From: Sequoia sempervirens
Taxonomy: Eukaryota; Streptophyta; Pinopsida; Cupressales; Cupressaceae
Direction: 5' to 3'
Assembly: GCA_007258455.2 (NCBI GenBank)
Contig: VDFB02252616.1
Span: 122,345,394-122,409,393, forward strand
DNA length: 64,000 nucleotides
The notes below the pieces were generated by a model. That model was not told where the DNA came from and ran no database searches. It was given only the letters and a program-made list of their open reading frames with translations. Shown here in pieces: positions 1 to 9,291 of the stretch (position 1 is its first letter; the number at the start of each line of letters is the position of its first letter). The position numbers and the translations under genes are program-made.

Positions 1-535
1 ACTTTTGAATATGGCTTGTAGGTGAGTTTCTATGAAGATGACAACTTTGTAATGCAAATTTGTAGTCCAAGTGATCCTCAAGTATTCAACCTAGATCTAC
101 AATCACAAACATTCAAGATGGAAAAACTTGTTTGTTAGTGAATGGGGTTTTGCCTTGGTCAAACCCCTTGTTGGTAACTAAACCCTGAAATGAAATACAA
201 ATAATGAAGGAAATGGTGAATGAATGACATGCAATGCTACAACTCACCAAACCCTTGTTTTAAAGTTTGAAAACTTGTGTGTAATTGTTGCAATGGATAT
301 GGATCTTGAATGTGTGAAAGATAGGACTTGAATTGCTTTCCTGAATCAAAACCCCACATCATAAATGTTAGCACAATAACATAGATGATGCAAGAAAAAT
401 CTTTGATATGATGCTTGAATTTGAAAATGGCTTCAAATGCTTGATGAATGTGCTCTTGAATGCTCTTGTGAACTCAATTATGCTATGATAAAAGATCTCA
501 CAAAAGACTTAGGTTGAAATGAATGAAGGAACCTT

Positions 536-544
536 GTATTTATA
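536..544 (-). promoter_or_regulatory. TATA-like box of LTR-like segment A
   Basis: The minus strand reads TATAAATAC. The equivalent positions of the two related segments read TATAAATAA (3236-3244) and the weaker TATCAATAC (6427-6435), so the box is conserved in position between diverged copies. It supports a minus-strand promoter, but no transcript evidence is available. Confidence 0.35.
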
Positions 545-662
545 CTTATCTATGCTTAATACTATGAAATTATATCACACCAAGTTGACACATGAATTCA
601 TTAAATAAAGGAGGATAAATCCCACCAAAATTTGAAATTAAATATCAAAAATGAATCAAGGA

Positions 663-809
663 GGATTAAGATTCCCTAGTTGGCATCTTAGTCACAAGTC
701 CTAAAAACTTGGGGCATAAACACTATGAAGGGGCCCAATCTGGAGATCCCAAAATAAGGGTCCCAAGAGCCTTGGGGGACTAAGATGCCCTAGGTGGTGT
801 TTTAGTCCC
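663..809. repeat. Paired hairpin motif in segment A
   Basis: Two imperfect inverted repeats of about 33 bp start at 663 and 777, 114 bp apart. Both have a GGAYTAAGA-like left arm and a TTAGTCC-like right arm around a loop containing 'CCCTAG'. Equivalent pairs occur at 2577/2691, 5676/5791 and 6555/6668, with a single copy at 3352. Confidence 0.6.
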
Positions 810-1192
810 AAACCAAAAATCAAGGACACACCAATGGAGTTATTAAATTATCATTTATACATAGGAGAATGTCAGGATTACTCAAAAAAAAATGTCATTC
901 ATAGGGATTGGGGACACAAAATAGGACCAATTAAGCCATAAAGAAGCAAAAATAAAGCAAGGTGAGCCTGAACAAGTGTGAAATTGCAAGGATGTGCAGT
1001 TTACAACACTACATTTAGCCCTCACTTTAGTGAGAGGATGAACTTGCTTCAAACTCACACTAAAGTAGCCAACCATGTAATCAAGAGGAGTTCAAATGTA
1101 CAAATGATAGCAAGATAGGATGTGAACCACAAATTTTTGTAGGGGGCTTCTCTCTTACACTTCTATGGATTTCCACCTAAAAGGAGAAAGGT

Positions 1193-2189
1193 GGGTGAAG
1201 CCACAATAGTGGTTTACAATTGAAGTGAGGAACGAAAGCTCACAAAAAATGAATGCATGGAAAAAAACTTGATTTTAGGGGTTCGTACGAACCTATTGGT
1301 TTGACCGAACCCATTAGGGGTTCATTAGAACCTGGTTTTTGGTGAGCACTTTTAGTTATTTCCTGCCAAAAAATCCAACAAAACCCCTTATAGAAGGGGG
1401 CTTTGAATGAACCCCCTTATTCCTTATCCCCCCTCTGAGACACAAAAAAACCTAGATTTTGGCACTTCAGAGCTCGGGTTGAGGATAAAAATGGAGGAAT
1501 CTTCACAAACCCAACTAGAATCAGGTAGTCCTCGGAATAAGCTATCCAACAAATATAATTTTAATATGTTTTGGTTTTATTATGTATTTGTTTTTTTAGT
1601 TTTATTAAACATATATTTTTCATCAAAAATGAAGGTCTTTGTTATACACATGTGGAAAAATAGCAGATTATAAAAAAAATGAAAAATATGAGTGTGCACC
1701 AAATATTGAAGTCCTTGATCTAACAAAAAAATAAAAATTGAATTTCGATATATACAAAAAGAGTTATGCATTATACGGTCATGCTATGTCTGAATTGTAA
1801 TTGGTTTGACTTAAAAACTTGATTAAAGAAAAAATATTCAATAAAAAAATTTCTAGCCAAGTGGAAGCACTAGATATCAGAGTTACAAATCTAAATTCGA
1901 AAAAATTAGAAATTTATCCTTCATGGAAAAAAATTATGTGTTATACAATGTGTGTCACTTTATAAAAATGTTGTTTTTTGAAAAAAACTAGTTTTCATGG
2001 GAGATGGAAAAAGAAGTGCAATCTAATTCCAAATAAATTGAAAAAATGTGACGAGGCTCTAGTTTGCATCATCTTAAAATTCTTCATGGTTTAGCCATTA
2101 TAGGTGCTCAAATGTGAAGATTTAGTTAAAAATAATAATTTCAGTGTCTAGTTTGGCCAAAATTGTAAACCACTACTGTGGGATCACCC
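1193..2189. mobile_element. Non-autonomous inverted-repeat DNA transposon, copy 1 (997 bp)
   Basis: Both ends carry a 29-bp terminal inverted repeat with a few mismatches. The outer part is GGGTGA..CCACA and the inner part is TAGTGGTTTACAATT. The element is flanked by the 4-bp direct repeat AGGT (1189-1192 and 2190-2193). The interior is AT-rich and non-coding. About 1530-2189 aligns readily with 35150-35824, the interior and right end of copy 2 inside the copia LTR. Near the left end is a 14-bp palindrome GGTTCGTACGAACC (1280-1293). A 4-bp target duplication is unusual among the common plant superfamilies; Sola-type transposons make 4-bp duplications, but no transposase is present to decide. 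Confidence 0.75.
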
Positions 2190-2366
2190 AGGTATCCCAC
2201 AAAAATTAGAGGTTCACTAAATACTAATGATAATATGATTGAAATATGTCTAAATGCAATGCTCTTGTAAACCACTATTGTGGGATCACCTAGGTATCCC
2301 ACAAAAATTAGAGGTTCACTAAAGACTAATGATAGTATGATTGAAATATGTCTAAATGTAATGCTC
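2163..2366. repeat. Two-copy tandem duplication across the right transposon end
   Basis: About 102 bp are repeated head to tail (2163-2264 and 2265-2366). The unit includes the right terminal inverted repeat of the transposon plus about 75 bp of flanking DNA, with only a few differences between copies. The duplication therefore arose after the transposon inserted. Confidence 0.75.
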
Positions 2367-2399
2367 TAAATGCAAATAACTGATAAAAGGAATGATTTA

Positions 2400-3930
2400 C
2401 TAATGCAAAACCTAAGATATGCAAGTTGTTTGAAAACACAGTGATGTATGCAAAATGACCTAAGAATGCATGTAAACAATAACATAATTAAGCAAGACTT
2501 GAGAGGTACACCTAAAATTAAAGTGTGATGTATTAAGGCTTTGGAATCTTACATAATTGACTAGAAAAGCTAACTGGGACACTTACGCCCAGTTAAACGA
2601 CTTAGTCTTATTTTGGGGAGATTTTATCAGAGTATGTTTCTGCTAAATGGGTACTAAAAAATGTCAAAATCACTTTTTAGGCTTGTTAGTGGGACTAATA
2701 TACCACAAATGGAAACTTAGTCCACTTGGGAATCTCGAAAAATTTGGGACAAGAATCTATAGCTTTCAGTCTGTACTTCCCTTTATGATAGGTTTCCAGT
2801 TCAAATTTTGCAAAAAATAGGCTGAAAGAGGTCTCCAAGCTTCAATTAGGGCTTTCTTGACTTGAATGACTTTGATGAGTTGGAAACACCTTTTGAACAC
2901 TTTCCTCTTTGAAAAACTTCATACAAGACCTGCAAACACACACGCAAAGAGGGGAAAAAGGGTTAAGGGTTAGGGAATAGGGGTTTTCCTTGGTCAAACC
3001 CCAATTTGGTAATCAAACCCTATGAAATGAAATGAAATAAAGAGATAATGATGAATGAATAACATGCAATGTCACAAACTCATCAAAACTTTGATGTTGA
3101 AATCTGAAGATATGCAACAAGATGCTCCAATGGATGCTTGAAAGTACTTAGAGTGCTTAGAATGCTTGAGAATGATTAAGTAAATGAATGAATTGCTTGG
3201 ATTATGAATTAGGATGAAAATGAAAGAAAAGCCCTTTATTTATACTTTATTTTCCAATATTTCCTGAAAATAACACATCATAGGCTGACCTTAAGGTCAA
3301 GAGATAAAATCCCACTAGAAAATTGAAATTATTTTTATTTTTGTGCCCAATGGGACTAAGTTGCCCGAGCTGGTGACTTGGTCCCACCAGGGCAATTTTA
3401 CTAGGTGTCATGGATTGAAGTGTATTCAATAAGGTTTAACAAGAATATTCTCAAAAATACACTTAAGTATGGTGGGAAAGTGCATTAAGGATTCATTTAA
3501 ACATAAGAAAGGGTTGAATTATTGATTACAAGGCTAGAAAAGCATGAGAGTTTTTTACAACTCTTTACAACACTTTGAAATAAGACTTGGTAAGTGATAA
3601 AAAAGAGGTTATTTAGGTGAATTATAATGAAAGGGTCCTAGAAAGATGTGAAAGTGGGTTACAACACTTCATAAAACTTTTACAAGAAATCCTAGAATTC
3701 TTAATGATTCTCAAGGGTCCAAGACCTAATTTGAATGTGTTGACCACATTACAACATTAAATCTAGGAAAAATCAAGCCAAATCCCATGAGAGAGACTCA
3801 AGTGAGTGTAAAAATGTCCAACTATACATTTTTTGGCAACATAGGATGCCAATAATCAAGATGGTGGCCAAGCCCTCGATCTTATGGAAAAACCAACATA
3901 AGCTAAAATGGAAACACTTGTGGATGATAT
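2400..3930 (-). repeat. LTR-like non-coding segment B (minus orientation, diverged)
   Basis: It shares with segments A and C the phrases 'ggttttccttggtcaaacc', 'aatgacctaa', a minus-strand TATAAATAA box (3236-3244) and three copies of the hairpin motif (2577, 2691, 3352). It is the most diverged of the three and its borders cannot be placed. No coding potential was recognised. Confidence 0.4.
3236..3244 (-). promoter_or_regulatory. TATA-like box of LTR-like segment B
   Basis: The minus strand reads TATAAATAA, followed by AGGGC, at the position equivalent to the box in segment A. Confidence 0.3.
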
Positions 3931-4110
3931 ATCAAGCCATAACCAAATAAAAAACATACAACATCAAAGACAAGAAAATTGAAAATGAAAAAAAGGAAAA
4001 ACTATAACAGATCAAGCTTTGACTGGGCCTCCAACACGGTGGATTGGGTCTAGGATGTTTGTCCAAAAAGATGTTTACAAGTGGAACACATTGTCCACTA
4101 TGCAAACAAA

Positions 4111-4409
4111 ATGCATGCTCACAAGGGATAGTGGGAGCTAGGTGTCCACTATGTGAGTCCCAATGGACCATATTAAATCCATACCTCCATGACTTTAATA
4201 ATGCATAAAATGCATGCTAACACAGGCTAGTGAAGCTAGGTGTTCACTAGGTGAGCCCCATGGTGGTTCATATCAAATCCATACCTCCATGACCTTAATA
4301 AGGACAAAAATGCATGCTCACATGGGCTAGTGAAGCAAGGTGTTCACTAGGTAAGCCCCATGATGGTCTATATCAAAGCCATACATTGATGACTTTAATA
4401 AGGAAAAAA
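4111..4409. repeat. Tandem repeat, three units of ~100 bp
   Basis: Units begin at 4111, 4210 and 4310 with 'atgcatgct'. They share 'ggtgttcactaggt' and 'ccatacctccatgac'. Units two and three are closest to each other. Non-coding. Confidence 0.75.
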
Positions 4410-4500
4410 AGTAAAAATGCAACAAGAAAGAGGGATGCTCAAAGGGATTTTGCTTAGTTCATGTGAGGTATTTCTCTTATGGGAAATCATGCTTAACATA

Positions 4501-4665
4501 TCCAAGAGAGGATAAATACAAGGTCTCATCTTGGGGAACATCAAACCCAATACTTCCAAGAGAGGACGAGCGTAAAAGGGTCTCATCTTGTTTCCAAGAG
4601 AGAACAAGTGAAAGGTCTCATCCTGGGGAACATTGTATGTAATGTTTCCAAGAGAGGACAAGGAA
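4501..4665. repeat. Tandem repeat, four units of 37-54 bp
   Basis: Units start with 'tccaagagag' at 4501, 4555, 4592 and 4646 and contain 'ggtctcatc'. Three steps are 54, 37 and 54 bp, so the second unit has lost about 17 bp. Confidence 0.7.
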
Positions 4666-5660
4666 ATATCATGATTTTGAAGGAATTCAAACCAAAAGAC
4701 ACCACCAAGAGGAAAAATACATTGCATAAAGAAATAAAATCACATCAAGGAACATGGAAAGGAAAAAGAAATGCAAATGAAATCGGTCCAAAATAATGCT
4801 AATGGATGCCCCCACTTTAAAGAAATTGCTAACACCATGTTGTGAGAAATTACTTTAAAGTAGCAAAATGAAAATACAATCAAGAAGGAAGACATGAGAG
4901 CCAACTTGGAAAGCCCTATATGAATTCATATGTTTCCAATTAAAGCTATGCCATGCAAGAGAAAAGGAAAAGAAAGGGGTTTCCACAAAAATGAAAAGAC
5001 CAAACGCACAAGGGATCTATGGATTTGGGGTCACTATTTTCTTTGCTAGAATGATATAAGAGAGCTTGGAACTATCATCATTCCACAAATGCATAGGATT
5101 GGAAGAATAACACAAAGAGAGTAAAAACAAAGAAAAAGAAAGAGCCTTTTGGGTCAACATGGAAGAGACATAGGGTGTCTCAATGCCTTGCATTATCCCC
5201 GAAAGGAAAACACAAGAAAAATGAAAAGGAAAATGAATGGAAAAGAAAAGATAATGAAAAATATTTTCGATCAACATGAAGGAGAAATGAATTTCTCAAT
5301 TCCTTGCATTATCCCCAAAATGGATACCTTTTTGGGATATCACACTTTTCTCACTCAACCATTCACTAATGTCCTAGGGGTACTAATTGGATTGAATAGA
5401 AACCTCACAAGGTGATCCAATTCTCAATTAGGAGGGTCCTAAGAAGGGGTTCTTTAAGTTCTAAGAGGTTCACCACCAAGAAAATTCTTGGTAAAGAGAA
5501 TGTTGGAAAACACAACATATGATATGCAAAATGACCTAAAACTAGAAATATAAGCTAAATGAGAGATGCAAATGATGAAATTATGCAAAACCAAGTTAGG
5601 GTTTGTGTATCGAAGAAGATTGGAGATGTGACAAGGACTCTAGAAATGTAAAGAAGCTAT
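4666..5660. other. Non-coding repeat debris between segments B and C
   Basis: At 4806-4818 a pyrimidine run (plus strand 'gcccccacttta') is the complement of a purine tract like the one beside segment A, and the following ~90 bp resemble 1027-1090. A ~117-bp direct duplication has 'caacatg' at 5154 and 5271, each followed by 'ccttgcattatcccc'. Open frames here are short and I recognise none of them. Confidence 0.4.
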
Positions 5661-6906
5661 TGAAAAGTGTTGTGGATGATTAAGATGCCCAGAATGGAAT
5701 ATTAGTCATGCTAATTTTTTTGGGGAAAATATGAAGTCTTTGGATGCTAGAACAAAATCTCGAAGTATCTTTGAAAAATATGTCTGGCAGAACTAAGACT
5801 CTCAAGGTGGCATATTAGTCCTATTTTGAATTTTTAAAACTCTAAATCGGATCCTGAGCTCCAAGGCTTGCACTAGCTTCCCTTTCGATCTCAGGTCCTA
5901 AAACTTCTAAATTTGACCTGTAGGTGAGTTTTCGTGAAGATGACAACTTTGACAATGCAATTTTGCAACTTTTCAATCTTGCACTCCAAATTATCTTCAA
6001 GTCTTCAACCTAGATTTGCAAATACAAAAACACATGAGGGAAAACTTGTTGATTGTTAGTAAATAGGGGTTTTCCTTGGTCAAACCACTTGTAGGCAATT
6101 AAACCAAATGATTAAATGAAATGAATCATAAAACATGAAATATGTAAATGATATCACCTTTTATGATGCCATGTGAAGCAAATCTACAATCTACCATGTA
6201 GTGGCCATCAAGAATGTAGATCTTGGATCCTTGGATATGAATAGATCTTCAATGCTACATCCACAATCTTGGCTCAACAACATGAATAGATGCACTAAAC
6301 CCTTGACATGATGCTTGAATTTTGATGATGGCTCCAAATGCTTGATGAATTGATCTTGAATGCATAAACTTGCCTTAGGAATGAACAATTAAATGCATGT
6401 TATATGAAAATGTGTGGAGGAACCTTGTATTGATACTTATTCATGCTTAATGTCCCAAAGTTACACCACAACAAGCTGACATGTGAAGTCATGAATTAAA
6501 GGAGGCTAAATCTTGCTAGAAATTGAAATTAAATCCTAAAAAATAAGTCAAGGAGGACTAAGACGCCCTAGGTGGCATCTTAGTCCCAAGCCTCAAATCT
6601 CGAGGAACAAAATCCAAAAAGGGACCTTTTAAGGTACATTCAAAATCAGAGTCCCAAGACCCATGGAGGACAAAGACGCCCTTGGTGGCATTTTATTCCT
6701 AGTCCACAAATCAGGGATACACAAACAAAATCAGTAAGTGATAATTTGTCTTTTGTTGTTTTTAAGTATTTTCCATAAAAACATATAGTTTATAGGGCTT
6801 GTGGATGAAAAGTAGGACCAATTAAGCCATAAAGAAGCATAAATGAAGCAAGGCAGGACCAAACAACTGTGAAAATTCAAATGTATGCATTTTGCTACAC
6901 TACATT
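5660..6906 (-). repeat. LTR-like non-coding segment C (minus orientation)
   Basis: It is the most complete of the three related segments. It carries two hairpin pairs (5676/5791 and 6555/6668), the 'ccttggtcaaacc' phrase, a weak TATA-like box on the minus strand (6427-6435), and a right border at 'cactaca' matching segment A. Homology to segment B may extend left to about 5440, so the left border is uncertain. Non-coding. Confidence 0.45.
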
Positions 6907-7718
6907 GTTATCGATGGTTTACCTATGACTAACTTGGTAGCTTGATGGTTTATCGGTAGGCAGTTAGGATTAAATCCATTATTCACTTTTTTGTTAACCA
7001 TGGGTAATTAAGTGTAAATACCACGTGGTAAAAAGTCCATAGACTTATAAAATCTTTTGGATGTTAATTAAATCTGCCTAAAGGCTTTATGAGCACTACT
7101 AAAAAGTGATTTAAAATTTTTTAATTTTTTTAATTTTTCAAAAAACAATACCGTCAATACAAAAATATAATGCATAATTTTTTTCATTTTTTTAATCATA
7201 CCTACGCAACCTGGAGGGTCATATGACCCTTCGAGTAAAAATTTTTTGCCCCAAAATCAACTTTCACCAAATATGGCCAAGTTATATTTCAAAATTCTTG
7301 CAAATGGCCACCTAGACACAATGGTAGGCTTATTATTTGCCAAAAATGCTCCTGTAAAAAGCTATTCACTGAATCTGAGCTTCAAAGCCTTGTTTTCCAA
7401 AAATGTAAATGGTGACCAAATTAAGTGAAACAAAAGCCAAATATGACTTTTTTAGCCTCCTAGACGCAATGGGACAACCTAAAATACTGCCACTATAGCT
7501 AAAAGTGTTGTATTCACAAAATCTAACAAAAATACATACATGTAATATAGGATTAAAAAATATTTGCAAACCCTTTCCGATTCTCAAGATTGTATTAAAT
7601 GCAAGAGATGTGCATATGGAGAATTTTCAAGATCATACAAGAAACTCAAATCACAATAGAAAACCTGATGGTAGAAACTCTCTAATGAAACAAATGGAAG
7701 GGGCTTGCAAGATTTAGA
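6907..7718. other. AT-rich non-coding stretch
   Basis: No domain is recognised in any frame. Poly-T and poly-A runs occur at 7110-7200. A perfect 16-bp palindrome AGGGTCATATGACCCT lies at 7215-7230. The right part (about 7500-7718) is probably the untranslated leader of a minus-strand copia element, because a primer-binding site follows immediately. Confidence 0.4.
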
Positions 7719-7730
7719 GCTTTGATACCA
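7719..7730 (-). other. Copia-type primer-binding site (minus strand)
   Basis: The minus strand reads TGGTATCAAAGC, one base from the initiator-Met tRNA complement used by plant copia elements. It directly abuts a TG that would be the complement of an LTR's terminal CA, so the LTR lies to the right and the element ran leftwards. No gag or pol is seen to the left. Confidence 0.5.
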
Positions 7731-8008
7731 TGTTGAAGCATGAGCAACCCATGATCTTCAATCTATAACACCAAATAACCTCCACAAGAAATAGAGAGAA
7801 GCAAAAATGGAAGATGTTATTCCACCAAATAAGAATATGATACAATATTCAATACAATACAAAATATGCTAGAGATTCCTTGCTTATAAAGGCAAGGGTG
7901 AGAGATAGGATAAGACAAGATCATGAAAAGTGTCTTAATCCTATCACATGAGACAACTAACTCATAACTATACCTAGGATGATGTGAAGTCTAGATAAGA
8001 AAACTAAG
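7731..8008 (-). mobile_element. Copia LTR, left part, interrupted by the array
   Basis: It lies next to the minus-strand primer-binding site. On the minus strand it contains TTTATAAGCAAGG, a TATA-box form common in copia LTRs, set in an inverted repeat (CCTTGC...GCAAGG). It ends with CTAAG (8004-8008), the left copy of the 5-bp target duplication of the 24-kb unit. The sequence should resume at 32332. Confidence 0.45.
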
Positions 8009-8143
8009 TGATGCAAGAGCATGCAGTGGTGTAAGGGCAATCTTGCATCACCCAAAAATATTTAAATTTCAACTTTATCAGTTTTTAGATATTTTTATAT
8101 TTTTGGATACCTTTTTCCTCATCATGAAATTCCTAATTTATGA
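8009..8143. other. Unique 135-bp leader of the array unit
   Basis: The leader occurs once at the left of the array and once at 37050-37184, and is absent from internal monomer junctions. It contains GATGCAAGA (8010-8018) and its exact complement TCTTGCATC (8041-8049), a possible hairpin. At 8144 it joins a monomer at 'tttttcatttcgg', whereas internal junctions read 'gccctcacgg' before the same words. The monomer therefore corresponds to the unit minus its first 135 bp. Confidence 0.75.
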
Positions 8144-9291
8144 TTTTTCATTTCGGTTCTTGGGTTGAAAGATATTGCAGTTTTAGTTTCCTAGATTTGC
8201 ACATGAAAATTTTTTGAGTGGGATTTGAGGAACTTAGAGCTTCTGGGATGTTCCCGAAACATGCCAAAATTGGCATAGCAGATTTTGAGTGCGTTCTTGA
8301 CTTCGAGACCTTTCCAATGGTTTGAACAGTTTGCGAATCAGAGTATTGGATCAAAAGTTATGACCCCGCGAAGTTGGCGCACTTTCTAGAAGATACCATT
8401 GCAAATGCTCTTTTCAAATTTGAATTTCATGTTGTAAATTTTTGGCGCCAAACCGCCTATACTCAAATTGAATGTTGTTTTAGCTCCAAACAAATTAGGA
8501 GCTCTATTTATGGGCGGGTTTTCTAATTTTTGGGTAACTTTTTGGGGACAAGCTCGTATGTTGCGAAAAGGTTATTATGTAGCTTTCTGTAGCTTGCATG
8601 TGTTATAGAACTTGGGGATTTGAGATCCTCTGCATGTAAGAAGTTCCAATCTATGAATAATAAAATTATTCTCTTGTTTGTGGGTTATTTTCAGTGTCTT
8701 GGATTGTGCCTTCATGTTTTTTCATTTCGGTTCTTGGGTTCAAAGATATTGCAGTTTTAGTTTCCCAAATTTGCACCTGAAAATATTCCCAGTGGGATTT
8801 GAGGCACTTAGAGCTTCCGGGATGGCCCTGAAACTTGCTAAAATCGGCGTAGCAAATTTATAGCGTGTTCTTGACTTCGAGACCTTTCCAACGGTTCGAA
8901 CGGTTCGCGAATCGGAGTCCTAGATCAAAAGTTATGACCTCGCGAAGTTGGCGCACTTTCTAGAAGATACCATTGCAAATGCTCTATTGAAATTTGAACT
9001 TCATGTTCTAAATTTTCGGCGCCAAACCACCTAAACTAAAATTGAATGTTGTTTTAGCTCCAAAAAAATGAGGAGCTCTATTTATGGGCGGGTTTTCTAA
9101 TTTTTGGGTAACTTTTTGGGGACAAGCTCGCATGTTGCGAAAGGGTTATTCTGTAGCTTTCTGCAGCTTGTATGTGCTATAAAACTTGGGGATTTGAGAT
9201 GCTCTGGATGTAAGAAGTTCCATTCTCTGAATAATAAAATTATTCTCTTGTTTGTGGGTTATTTCCTGTGCCTCGAGTTGTGCCCTCATGG

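Larger units (their letters stand above)
1..1016 (-). repeat. LTR-like non-coding segment A (minus orientation)
   Basis: This segment is homologous to 5905-6906: both share a stretch near a 'gtaggtgagtttc' motif, the phrase 'ccttggtcaaacc', the phrase 'ggaaccttgtatt', and a right end at 'cactaca'. Read on the minus strand it starts TGTAGTGTTG and carries a TATAAATAC box. Just outside its right edge, on the minus strand, is a purine-rich run (AAAGTGAGGG). That order (purine tract, TG start, TATA box) fits a 3' LTR in minus orientation. The left end is cut by the window. No protein domain is visible. The LTR assignment is inference; the repetition is seen directly. Confidence 0.45.

Noticed and set aside
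2960..2985. Telomere-like words (gggttaagggttaggg)
   Set aside because: Only about two degenerate units, isolated in LTR-like DNA; not a telomeric tract.
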